This document shows positions 46,141 to 57,136 of a stretch of 64,000 bases of DNA, piece by piece. Numbering within the stretch: position 1 is the stretch's first letter; every line of letters starts with the position of its first letter. The notes under the pieces are model-generated. The model saw only the letters and a program-made list of their open reading frames with translations, was not told the origin of the DNA and did no database searches. Made by a program: the position numbers and the translations under genes. Location: contig JACGCM010001110.1 in NCBI GenBank assembly GCA_014058105.1, positions 310,001 through 374,000 on the forward strand, in the 5' to 3' direction. This DNA is from Kingdonia uniflora (Eukaryota; Streptophyta; Magnoliopsida; Ranunculales; Circaeasteraceae).

Positions 46141-47325
46141 ATGCATACCCGTCAAGTTTCGAGGATGAAGCTGATAGATGAGGAGGTCAAAGTAAATAAG
46201 CTGGGTATATCTAGTAGAGGCCGATGGGGTGAGAGCATCGATGTAGAAGTGTTAGATATTGTAACAGATGCCCTATTAACTGTGGTAGTACCAGAAGTTG
46301 AAGCTTCGAGGAAGAGCCACCGTAGGACTTGAGTGATCGAAGAGAGTGATGAAGAGGAAATTGAGGAAGGGGGTGGAAGAGGAAACAAAGGTAGTGTGAA
46401 TCCTTCAGGGGATGAGATGGAGGAAGGGGAAGGTGGGTGGAGTGATAGTAGTGATAGTTCGGATGGTTCGAGGAGAGCAGTGGGGACAGTCTTGGCTCAG
46501 GAAAAAGTGAGACTAGATCGATTCATGGCCAAACATGAGTTGCCGAAGGTGGGTATTGAGTTACTGCCAGTAGGTACCGAATTCACGTTCAAGGATATTC
46601 CTTGGGAGGGGTTCATGGCTTTCAGGGGCCAGATTCGATTAGGGATACAACTTCCCCATCGAAAGCTGGTGAAACAAGTATTTAACTACTGGGATGTTGC
46701 TCCATGCCAAATGAATGGAAATTTTTATGAGATGATAAGGGTCATCGAGGGTATTAATGTAGAATTGAAATGTGAGAGGAGGGATTTGATCGAGTGGTTC
46801 GATATTGTATTGTTCTACTCGAGAAAAGCAAATAAGAAGGCCGATACCTATCATATTCAGTGTCATGCAGATAAACCATGGCTATTCGATTTGTGTTCGA
46901 TGGGGAGGGATGGGATAAGGATTTAGTGGTGGTAACTATAAGAATGCAGAGGGGGAAGAAGAGTATAAACTGTGGCACAGGGTGTATAATCCAAGTAAGT
47001 TGACAATCGAAGGTTGTTGGTTAAATGGCTCAAATGGGTTATTTAAACTTGTCTTTTGTTGTTTTGCAGAACCCAGTAGCAGAACATTGACGAATCCAAA
47101 GAGGTAAATAAATGAACTGATCGACCATGATGAGGAGTGGGTAAACTGGGTATTCGGGAAGTGTGGTGTTGTGAGGAAGAGGCGGAAGAAGACAGATACG
47201 TTGTTTTGAAACGTACCTGTTACTGCTAGAATAATAAAGGAGAAAGGATAAGAAGGTGCTTCAACAGAGGGTGTAGAAATGGAGAAGGGAAGGTTGACTC
47301 GCAATTCAAAGTATGTGCCCACACG
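46141..47325 (+). pseudogene. Antisense, spliced ORF of the second element (gypsy-type transposon protein)
   Basis: Begins MHTRQVSRMKLIDEE at 46141; one stop (RRT*VIEE) separates this from a long open stretch to 46926. It has an acidic Ser/Gly/Glu-rich segment, then FMAKHELPKVGIELLPVG, FKDIPWEGFMAFRGQIRLGI, LPHRKLVKQVFNYWDVAPCQ and MNGNFYEMIRVIEGI. The pattern (LPHRKL...V.NYW.VAPCQ...N.) is that of the plant Transposase_28 / putative gypsy-type transposon family. After 46926 the frame continues with a slip to GEEEYKLWHRVYNP, a GTAAGT donor at 46995, a 75-bp phase-1 intron to 47069, then KPSSRTLTNPKR. It is cut at 47325 by copy C. Confidence 0.72.
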
Positions 47326-50256
47326 CAACTAACCTGCCTCAGAAATGCAATAACATGCAAGAGCGCTTAAAATACATTAACACTAAGAGAAGATGAGTTA
47401 TAGATAAGAGAAGAGGAATAGGAATATAAGGAATAGAGGAGGAATAGAGTTATGAGGAAAGATGAATTATAGACCTATAATTACATTGGTTGATCAACCG
47501 CTAGCGCAAGATTACCTTAATGAGATCACAATTGGATACAAGGGGTTCAATTTGTTTCAAGCTCAACTAGGCTAGGATATTTCTACTTGATCAGAGTAAA
47601 CAGGGGTTTCAACCCAAGGAGCTATCGTCCTCAAACTGTTTGAATTCTAAGGTATTTTAACCTCTCAGGATAGTGCTGGCACAAGAGGGGAACTATCTCA
47701 TACCATTCCATTCTCCAGGATGGTTATTCGGGTATGATAGCATCTCAGCCAGAACTAACCATACTATTTCAACCCGAGCTAGGAATCCTCCCAACCTATC
47801 GGGGGTTAGCCGATTTGGAGTAAGTTTATGTATCCGATCTCAACAAGATAAGAAGAATTGATTATATGATTTACAGATCCACAACAGATCCATCAGAGAT
47901 CAAAACACTGCAGCCGCTAACTTGGCATGCACACGTAGGATAACAACCAACTAAGAGAAAGTGGTAAACAATCCTAACACTGGCACACCGTGACTCAGTC
48001 TCAACATCTAACCCGATGGCCAGCGACTTACTGGTCACATGCCAATAAACAAATGGACAGTGACTAACCCGTCACTACATCCAACAACAAATGAACAGTG
48101 ACTAATTTCTAGTCATAACATCAAAACATCAGATAAACAATGACTAATAACCAGTCGTGACATCAATCTCGGACGCTCAGTAACTCAGCTGTCACATCGT
48201 CGATTTCGGATGCATAGTGACTTAACAGTCACAGTATCAACACACAGATGCATAGTGACTCTACGGTCACCGCATTAAAACAACATCAGTCTCTAAGAGA
48301 TAAAAAGGTATTCAAGGACAAAGCCACGAGAATACAAAACAGAATGAGTACCAAGACCAACAACAATTCTATGCTCAGGATAAACTGTTAGTCCACGACA
48401 AACAGCTAAACAATCCAAGATAATCACACTCGATAATGGAACCCAAGGTTCACATATCAAATACCAAATCATGGCAGTGTTCAAGGACAAAGCCACGAGA
48501 ACACTACAAATGCACAACTTCCTAAACGACAAAAGAGAACACAACTCTCCATGCCTTAGGATACTAACTTGCTATACGCAACCACTCGGAATAAGTCAAG
48601 AGTAATTACTAATTACGCCTTTAGAGTTCAAGGACGAAGCCGTGAGAACAGGCGTAATAACCTCCAACCAATTCTCGAAGTCCAATTACAAACAAGCAAC
48701 TAAGCTAACATGTTTAACATAGATAATAACTGACTATACAAGGAGAACACAAGTCTATACTAAGATAAAGACTAGCCATTATATCTAACATAGTATTAAA
48801 AACTATCATAATAAGAACACTATCCATACTAGGAAACAACATTTACGCCAACTAGAATTACTCTAAATCAACTATCAGTAAACTAGTAATAGAATTTAGC
48901 AATATAGGGAAACTCGCCTGATCAACCACGCTCGATGATGATGAATCCGGCAAAAATATTCAAACAGCACCTCGATGGTAAAATGCTTCATGAATTAACT
49001 TCCAAAACCCGAATGAGTCACTGAAAGGAGCAGGAACACCACAACGTCAACCACTACGAAGTACCGGAGCCCAATCATAAAACCAACATTTGATTCTAAC
49101 CCAAAACTGATTTTCATATCAGCTCAACAGCTGAAACAGCATTACAAACTGCAGTAAAACCTAACCAATTCAGCCACCCAATCACTAACAATACAACCCA
49201 TGAAATCGCCGCCACCGGCCAAGAATCAATCACACCTCATCGCCCCACACCGGCGATAAACCCAATCAAACACCACCACCAGCCAACTCAATCAAATACC
49301 CCACAATCACAACCCCAAAATCAGCCCAACACCTGCAAACAAATATACACTTCTATAAACCCCAATACTCCACAATCAAACCCAATCCATCATTAATCAT
49401 AAACCCTGAAATCAGGGGTTCACCCAAACGGTAATCAAACAGACAAGAGAGGAAGGTTATAGGGAGATTATATCACCGGAGGAAGGATGGCTGAGCTTGG
49501 CAAAGGAACAACAACCAAAAATGGCGACGGACGAGGGGAACGCAACCCTATCTCCACGTCCAAGATCAGCAACACCAACCACCACCCTCGAGAACAATAA
49601 AGGATCATCACCCCAAACCTAATATGGAGCCGAGATGAGCAAGGGAGGAGAAGGGTTTCTAAAGTTAGGTTTTGTTTGAGGAAGAAGAGTCGGTTTTGAG
49701 AGAGAGAAATGAATCTGAAAATGAAATGAAGTGTTTATATATAAAGGGGAAGCCAACAGTCATCTTGAGGCAAAATCCAACGCTCGAGAACAGCTCAAAA
49801 GACCTAACTTGGTCGTTTGAATGCACCCTATGTTCGAACACAAAACATTTATGTTCGAACAAAAGAGACATGCCTAAGAAGGTTCGAACAGGAATACAAT
49901 AATGTTCGAACAAAAAATGACAGGCAGAAAATGTTTGAACAATAATAAATATGTTCGAACCTTTCTAAACAATCCTGAAACAAAGCAGTTGGTAAAAAGG
50001 AATCCATCCAATGGAAAAATCAAGGAAGTTATCAGTGGAAAACCACAGAAATCTAAGGCTAACCATGATTCCCCAGAATCACATCCACATCACTACACCA
50101 CCATAAAGCATTATCACCAACCCACACAGGGGTTCCCAAGGTCACCATATAATCTAATCCGCCCTAAACCACTGAAACCATAGAACTGATAGAACACTTA
50201 CTCCAAATCACCATAATCATCATATATTAACAAAAGCAAATTTCAGGGTCATTACA
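47326..50256 (-). mobile_element. Long LTR-like element, copy C, 3'-truncated
   Basis: Ends CAGGGTCATTACA at 50256, as copy B does, so its minus-strand 5' end is TGTAATGACCCTG. Homology to copy A starts abruptly at 47326 (ACTAACCTGCCTCAGAAATGC, compared with 21916), so the far end is missing. Shared blocks include ATCCGATCTCAACAAGATAAG (about 47835) and ACAACATCAGTCTCTAAGA (about 48279). It interrupts the gag reading frame of the flanking element at 50257. A GTTCAAGGACAAAGCCACGAGAA-type phrase recurs at about 48310, 48478 and 48628. No coding region. Confidence 0.72.
49738..49965 (-). promoter_or_regulatory. TTCGAAC array and TATA box of copy C
   Basis: Six or more (A/G)TGTTCGAACA-type motifs between 49830 and 49965, plus degenerate ones at about 49812 and 49930. 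The minus-strand TATA box (TTTATATATAAACAC, about 49733-49747) follows within 100 bp, then a TC-rich leader. Same arrangement as copy A. Confidence 0.65.
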
Positions 50257-51524
50257 TATGGCTTGTCCTTCTGGACCTCGATGGGGTAGGGAGTACGCCA
50301 GATGGGGTCGGCCTGAATTTGTGGGAGAAGGGTGCTGATGGGAGCAATGATCTTGGGAAGGACCGGCTTGGGTCATTTTTTGTGGGTCTCAGTAGTGGTA
50401 TCGTTGGAGTGAGAGCATTTATGGCTCTCAGTCTCCTGTGAGACGGGAGTGACCATGGGTGTAGAAGGTTGTTGAGGCTCGTTGCTGTTGGTGGTTGATG
50501 CTTGCCCTTGGCGATTGGATTCGCGAAGGCATTCGAGGTCGATGTATCCATTAACCTTAGATAGCATCTCATCAAGGGTTCGTGGTTTATGAAGCACGAT
50601 GTACTCCTTGACATGACTGTGACCTGGTAGAGCTTTAGAATACGCGATGACAGCATTCGCATAATCGAGGTTTTCGACTTTGTGCGACTTATCGATAAAT
50701 TGCTTGGTAAAAGGTTCAAGCATTTCGTTGCGGGATTTGCAGAAGTTGAAGAGGGCATTGACCTGGACCTCACGGTATTTGTTAAAGGCAAACTGGGCGA
50801 TAAAAAGGCCTGAAAATTGTTCCAAGCTTCGGATCAAACCATTAGGGAGGCTGTGATACCACTTGAGAAGGCTATCAGTTAGACTGGTGGGGAACATGGT
50901 TGTTGAGCCGACTCCAAGAATTCGGTGTGGGGCTCGCGCTGACGCGAATAGCTGCGCGGATTTTCTGATCGAGTTCCTGCTGAGTAAGGTAGGCAGGGTG
51001 AGGGGGAGAATACCGGGGCCGAGGGGGAAGTGGTCGAAGGTTCGGAGTGTGTTCAGCGATGCACTCCCCGAGACGTTCTCGAGCAGGGCGGCGTTTGGGG
51101 TATCGGGTAGTTCGAAGAGTGGAGTCGGAAGAATCTTCCGTGGGGTGTACGCCAAGGTGGATCAAACCGGTGGGTAAAATGGCGGGAGCACCCTCGGTGC
51201 CAAGGTAGACCGGGGGAACTTTGACCTGAGGGTGGGGCCCGAGGCGAGTGCGTGCTAAAATGTGATAAGGGGCAGGTGCCCAGGATCGTAGAGGAGCGTC
51301 CTGGGTGTGAACCTACTGAAGCTCTCGAACTGTGTGGTATCCTCCAAACGATGTTGTCGTTCGGCCTCAAGTTCATTGCGTCTATCTTCCCGTTCGTGAC
51401 AAAGTTGATTAGAATGGCGTTCTTCAGCTTGGGCGAGTTATTGGCAGATCAGAGTGAGTTGGGTGGCTATGCTGTCAGTAGAATTTGCAATGACAGCAGA
51501 GGTAGAGCGAATGATAGGGGCCAT
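50257..51524 (-). pseudogene. gag of the second LTR element
   Basis: Likely start ATG at 51524 (MAPIIRSTSAVIANSTDSIA). An early stop (LICQ*LAQAEE) is followed by a charged helical region (EDRRNELEAERQHRLEDTTQ). After a frame slip comes a 260-codon open stretch (51155-50373) with WYHSLPNGLIRSLEQFSGLF, FAFNKYREVQVNALFNFCKS, RNEMLEPFTKQFIDKSHKVE and ALPGHSHVKEYIVLHKPRTL. These match the Ty3/gypsy retrotrans_gag core (W-x-SLP-x-G-x-I-x-S..F). It continues past one stop into PKPVLPKIIAPISTLLPQIQ until cut by copy C at 50257. It codes for the capsid-like protein that packages element RNA. Confidence 0.85.
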
Positions 51525-51805
51525 TGAGGCTGGCTATGAGTGGTAGAAAGAGGAAGAGAGAAAAGGCGAAGGGTGTTGGGTAGGGTGGTTATAGCACAGA
51601 CGGTGCCAAATATAGGGGCCAAGTTTCGTATAAAGGGAAACCGGCTCTTACACGATAAGGTTAATCTTCGACTAGGGGTCTGCAAGCATATAATTACAAT
51701 AACAAGATATTTTACTAAGACAATACACTTGCGTGGAGGCCTAGAATGGGTTACTCCACGACCTCTAGTGAGGATTTTAGGGAGAAATTATATATATCGA
51801 GTTAG
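51525..51805 (-). other. Leader between LTR-like repeat and gag
   Basis: 281 bp that would be the 5' leader, with the primer-binding site near its upper end. I could not pick out a convincing tRNA-complementary site next to the repeat edge. Confidence 0.4.
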
Positions 51806-52330
51806 TCGAAGGATGGAGGAGTAGACTCTTACAGGATATTCGAAGGTAATCTTGTAGAGCTTTGCGGGGGAGATTTTTCTAAGCCCCTCACCGTGCCTCT
51901 TCCCTTCTATTTATAGGATATAGAAAGGGTTGAGTCGCCATGGGAGGTCAAGTTACATGTATATCTTCTGGGGGCAACTAACTTATACCCAGAGTCGGTT
52001 CTGACACTGCAGCTGTTGGTTCTGACACTGTAGTTGTTAGTTCTGGCACTGTAGTTGTTGGTTCTGACACTGCAGTTGTTGAGCGGCTTGTTTCTCTGTT
52101 CTGTCTGGTGAGCTGGTTGTCTGACGTGTCTGGCTTTGACCATGTACGTCCATGGTTGAAGTATTTTTTATACTGGTACTGAGTTCTGGCGTTAGCTTCA
52201 ATGACTCTTTCGAATGTTCGATTAATATCAGAAGGCTTCGTGGGATTAGATATTGTCTTGTTGGGCTTCGAGTCTCTAGGTAGGCTTCGATCTAGCCTTC
52301 GAGTATTCTACTGGTGCTAAAAGGTTGCGA
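51806..52330 (-). repeat. LTR-like direct repeat, right copy (likely 5' LTR)
   Basis: Homologous to 43857-44408. It has a minus-strand TATA box TCCTATAAATAGAAGG (about 51905-51920) and GGCACGGTGAGG-type sequence downstream. Gag lies downstream on the same strand, so this is the 5' copy. It contains short internal repeats of TTCTGACACTG(C/T)AG(C/T)TGTTG (about 52000-52080). Confidence 0.72.
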
Positions 52331-52460
52331 GTAGGCTACTACAAGTACTATGATCAACTATAAGACATATAGAAAATTATGTAGAGTAAGTGAGTGCTTT
52401 AATAAGATATATAAGTAGCGAGCATGGCGTACCTAACTACTGAAAGAAAAGAAATTTGGT

Positions 52461-53440
52461 TCATATAGACTGATATATGGGTTGGCCCCCAATAAGCTCT
52501 AAGTTTGATATCTTCAACCAGACATGTACACCCCCAAACTTAGATGTTTGAAATATAGAACATTGGGAGTGCAAGCAATAGTTACCATAAACTGGGTCAT
52601 CGATGTACATAATCATTTCTTCGCAACTGAAGTTCTCGTAATAGGGTTTTAGTCGATGACCATTGACCTTAAATTTTCCTCCGTTCCTAGAATAAAAGAC
52701 ATCCATGGCCCCATGTGGGAACACATTCAATACAGTATATGGTCCAGTCCAACGTGATCATAATTTCCCAGGAAACAGACAGAGACGTGAGTTGTATAAG
52801 AGGACCTTCTAATCTAGCCTAAAGCTTTTGCACAAAATATCTTTATTATGGAAGAATTTGGTTTTTTCTTTATAAATCACCGTGTTTTCATAAGCTTCTC
52901 GCTGAAGTTCATCCAATTCAGATAGTTGAAGTTTACGAGTTTTACCTGCGTGTTTGATGTTGAAGTTAAATACTCAGGTTGCCCAATATACATTGGGCGG
53001 TAGCTCTATTGGTAAGTGGCATGCTTTTCCATGTATAAGGCAAAAGGGGGACATCCTGATTAGGGTTTTATAAGCCGTCATGTACGCCTACAAGGCGTCA
53101 TTGAGCTAAAATGCCCAATCCTTGCAGTCAGGCCGAACTACTTTCTCTAGTATACTTTTTATCTCCCGATTAGATAATTTAACCTGTCCACTTGTCTGAG
53201 GGTGATAGGGCATTATTACTTTGTGTGGAATAGGAATATCGACGCATAAGACTAGCAAATACTGTATTACAAAAATGTGAACCCCTATCAGATATGATAG
53301 TTCTTGGTGTCCCATATTGTGATTGGTGCCCCATATCGTGCGAAAATGTTTTATTATAAGAAATTTACCATTGATGCATGATCGTTAGCTTTTGTTGCCA
53401 CTGCTTCAACCAATTTAACCCAATTCTTATTGAAACTAAT
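52461..53440 (-). pseudogene. Athila-like Ty3/gypsy integrase C-terminal part, degenerate
   Basis: Reading down the minus strand: WVKLVEAVATKANDHASMV (from 53436), RGSHFCN (about 53285), then IPHKVIMPYHPQTSGQVKLS and NREIKSILEKVV (53315-53106), AYMTAYKTLIRMSP, GKACHLPIELP, and VFPHGAMDVFYSRNGGKFKV with NGHRLKPYYENF (52730-52620). This is the D,D,E core and the C-terminal module of plant integrases of the Athila group (PYHPQTSGQ, CHLPVE, V-x-G-x-RLK). The expected DGG before SHF is DRG. Several stops and one frame shift. The 5' part of pol is absent; sequence above 53440 switches to an LTR-like repeat. Confidence 0.85.
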
Positions 53441-55687
53441 CTGCTGGATTAATTCCTTAGTGTGGTTCATGTATCATTTTAGCTTCGATTTGTCCATTTT
53501 CTTGCCAAATTGACTCAGCAGAGTAGAGAACCTAAAAATGAGGTAACAATACAAAAAGGGTTTCAAGACGGCCAAAAATACATGTAAAAGGGGGTTAAAT
53601 TCTGCACAAAAATGTGTTTAATTATGAATAACCAACCTGGGTCCCCGAATGTGATCCTAATAAGGACTCACGCCACTACCTATCAACTAAGTGAGCTAGG
53701 ATATGGCTGGTATACAGCCCACCTATCCTAGTCTCTACCTCAAAAGTGGTCGAGGCCCGACTAATCCTTTAGGAGTACCCTCTATGAGAAGCGTAGCTAG
53801 GAATATGAATTAGTCTTACTTAAGAGTGTTAATCCTCTTAGTCTCTCACTCAGACCTCTGAGGAGGATGACTTTCAAGATCTCCAGATATACCCTTTCAT
53901 AGAAAGGTATACTCTTATGCCTTTAGGGCCTTAAGGAAGGACACTATGAATAGGGGCTAGACTCAATTAAGAGAGTTAACCCTTAAAGGCCCTCCCTCAG
54001 ATTATTAAGCACGAGACCCTACTCAGGTAGGCTATCTTCCTCCCTAGTCATAGTAAGGACTTTAGCCGACCATACCTAGGTTTGTGCCCAAGCAGGTCTA
54101 AACTAAAGCACTTAACTCTTAAACAAAGAGTTCTCTCTTAAATGTTATTTCTCTGAGAGATGAAGATTCCAATTGAGATAAGGTTTCTTTTAAAGCTAAA
54201 GAAACCAATGTCCTTTTATTACATAAGTAATGTGGGACTAAACAGAACTAAATTCTTCTTCTGCTTCTAACATATAAAAGGTATCACCGTCTTTTGGTTA
54301 AAACTTGGGGACCAACCCACCCACATAGCCGACCTGCAAATACCAATCTTCCAAGGTATGGGGACCCGTGATCATGGGTCTGTGGGGGCCCTAAGTGATG
54401 ATCTTTGGCTCAACTTCTTCAAGGCCCCTTTTAGATGTAAGACTTTACTCAAATTTGTTCATGTTGTTCTAGAACATGTAGAATGAATTTTGGCTACTCC
54501 GTGAAGAGTGGAAAACTGTCTGAACTACTAAAACTGGTCTCTGACACTTGGTGTAGCTTCAGGCTTGATCTACTGTACTTTGGCTCCTTAAATTGCCTCT
54601 AAAATAAGGAATGTATAAAGAAGTCTTTTTAAAGCTTTTTATACTCATTTTGTACCAAGTTCTCTTAGGAGGGTCTTGAATCCTAAAAATAGATAACATA
54701 GTCATTAGTCACACTTATTAATAACTTCGGATAGCCAAAATGACTTGGTTTAGGTACATTAAAATTTAAGATTTTAGCACTTATCATCTATAATTCCCTA
54801 TCTTCTGGATCAGACAGCTCGGGTGATGTGGTTTTTATATCTCATATCCTGAATGAGTGAGCGACTTAATAATGCCTGGATCAGGTCAGTATATAGTCTC
54901 TCTCTAAGAGGATTCAATTTGGTTTCTAGTGAACAGTATATGGATAAGTATTTATTTACTAGTTCATGCACTTCAACATATAAGGTACGGTCTAAGTTAG
55001 ATCATATCCTCAAAATTCCTTAACACTAAGGTCTCTAGTTATGGCCGCATAGGGTTGTTCCCCAAGCCAAAGCCTGAAGGGACTACCCCCCCCCCCCTGC
55101 CACGAATAAACTAAACAAACAAGAAATAGGGAAAGTATTAAATAAATGAATAATCGATAAATAAATTAAAGTTACCCGAATGTGAAGATATGAGCTCCCC
55201 AATCTTTAAATATTCAAAAATTAGGTTTAAATGAACTTGAGGGCAACTATTAATAGAAGTCCATCCCCAGGTGTGATAACTATTAATCTTAATAGAAAAT
55301 CGAAACAAACTCGTCTCTATCATGAATCTAGTCTTCATTTCAGAACCTGGGATAGTTCTCAAGTATAACACTGGAAAGAGTTTTGCTCACAGTTGCAACC
55401 AACCCGCGATCGCGGTAAGGTTAGTTGGTGCAAACCCGCGACCGCGACTTATTTATTAAAGTGATCTTCATCCTTTAGTGACCTTCTTTTGCTTGTCATC
55501 TCTAGTCCTAAATCGTCTAAGTTATCTCTGATTGTTGAAGACGGTCCACTTAAGTATTTTGTTCTTCTTTTGAGTTGGTTTATGCTTATCGTCTTCAACA
55601 GTGTTCTGGTGCAGCATTTGCACTATATTTAGCTCAGGAGCTATTCCTGTAGTATTGGAATCTGAAAAGGGTGAAACAGGAAAAATA
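53441..55687. other. Athila-type LTR/UTR-like repeats, no gene
   Basis: No protein motifs. 53441-53590 matches 41796-41970, and a more diverged relative with the same word order (CCTAAAAATAGATAAC, AGCCAAAATGA) lies at about 54443-54770. A run of 12 C lies at 55086-55097. Two copies of CCCGCGA(T/C)CGCG lie at 55406-55450, about 35 bp apart. Probably overlapping LTR and leader remnants. Confidence 0.5.
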
Positions 55688-57136
55688 TCAAGACATAAGA
55701 TGCTCAGGAGGGGTAAAAATACTAGTATTTAGAGCATAAAATTGACACAATAATACGTTTATTATGTCATCCCCATGTACAACCTTTGTAGACCCTCTTA
55801 CAGGATTAGAATTGCATCTTTTGTTGTTATCCATAACCGCATTTTGTAATTCCTTGTTAAATTTTTCATGTAACTTTTGAAACCTTTTGCCCAAATTTGG
55901 ATATTTGGCAGCTATATATTCCAAACCATAAATATTGTGATGGGTGAAACCTCCTTTTCAATAGGTATTGCTAGAACTTCTTGGTCCTTACCCTTGGAAG
56001 TATCATGTTGTTTTGGAATAATAGCTTGTTGCTGCTCAGCTGTTTCATTTATCTTGATAAGCTTTTGAGTTTGTTTAGGGATTTCTCTAGCCTTTAGAAC
56101 ACCCCCTAGGTTGTGACCTCTACTAATGTTTTTTTTTTTTTTTGGTATTTTGGTTCTTGATGCTTTCTTTATCCCTGAAATTGCTTTATAGGGCCTTACA
56201 TTATCCCATTTGGTGCTCCACAATTTTATAGTGTCCACAAATTTTTTGAATCCTGTTAATCTTAACATGTTGCCAAAATTCATCCTCCCTTGCCTTCACC
56301 AGAACTTGACGAGGTATAGGCTTGACTAAATTAATTTCAATCAGGACACTAGCAAAAAAACCATATTCCTTACTGCTTCATCTATTTGCAAGGATTACCA
56401 AGAGGTTTCCCATAGACATAAGGGATTATAAATCTCAAAATTATGTGCTTAAATTTAGAAATTTTACCCAAATCAAAGCATTGGAGGCTCTTTGGTTATC
56501 AGGATTAGTGAATTTGCTCCATGTAATAAGCCTTATTAAACAACCATCAATAACCCATGGGCCACTACTGCACACATATCTCTTATCCTTCTGATTGTCA
56601 AGCTTGATAGTAAAGAATCCCTTCCCCAAGGAGATTATCAACACAAATCCTAGTAATTTCCATAATTTTGGGGATTTAGCCTTAATCTTTGTGTAATTTA
56701 ACTTATACATATCAATCCTTCCAATTAGACTCTACCCGTAGACATCTATCCCTCTCTCTATAGCAGCCCTAAAGTATTTTAATTAAAGAAAAGTACCACT
56801 CTTACCTGGAGTTGGCAGATTATGACCCTTCAACTTCTTAGCATACATAGGCTGAATCCCTTCAACCTATACCTTAAACACCTTCGATGCTTCTCTTTTC
56901 CTCTAATCCAAGCTATCAATCTCAACGTCTTTTGCATTAGATGTTAGGCCATTAACACAATTACCACCATCATCTCCATTCTTCATATCAGTGATATATA
57001 TGTTATTGCTTGCTTTTACTCGATCACCATTAATAGTAGCATCACTGTTTTTAACAATCATCTCCTTGACAAGGTTGTGTGCAGAAATCCCGGTCGAAAA
57101 CTCAAGTTCAAACAGATTTAGGGAAGCTAAATCCAT
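55688..57136 (-). pseudogene. Second LINE: ORF1 with DUF4283-like domain, degenerate
   Basis: Starts MDLASLNLFELEFSTGISAH at 57136. The DUF4283-like core is at 56710-56441 (GKGFFTIKLDNQKDKRYV, CSSGPWVIDGCLIRLITWS, ALIWVKF), then INLVKPIPRQVLVKA (about 56300). A zinc-knuckle remnant (CGHYKIVEHQMG then C) has lost one cysteine. A Lys/Gln-rich C-terminal part follows (55924-55688). Several frame changes. No ORF2 endonuclease follows below 55688, so the element is truncated there. It is a different LINE copy or family from the one at 1-5055: the DUF4283 wording differs (GPWVIDGCLIRL versus GPWHIEGQLLRV). Confidence 0.82.

Larger units (their letters stand above)
43857..52330 (-). mobile_element. 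Second LTR element with antisense ORF, pol missing, interrupted by copy C
   Basis: Bounded by two direct repeats of about 525-550 bp (51806-52330 and 43857-44408), each with a minus-strand TATA box (CCTATAAATA). Reading the minus strand: 5' LTR, gag (51524-50257), insertion of long-LTR copy C (50256-47326), then an ORF on the opposite (plus) strand (46141-47325), then the 3' LTR. No pol is found; it was lost or displaced at the copy C junction. LTR ends are not clean TG...CA, so exact limits are uncertain. Confidence 0.6.

Noticed and set aside
52995..53035. tRNA-like box A (GGTAGCTCTATTGGTAAGTGG) suggesting a tRNA or SINE
   Set aside because: No matching box B, anticodon arm or acceptor pairing; on the minus strand the segment reads as the integrase block GKACHLPIELP, which explains it.
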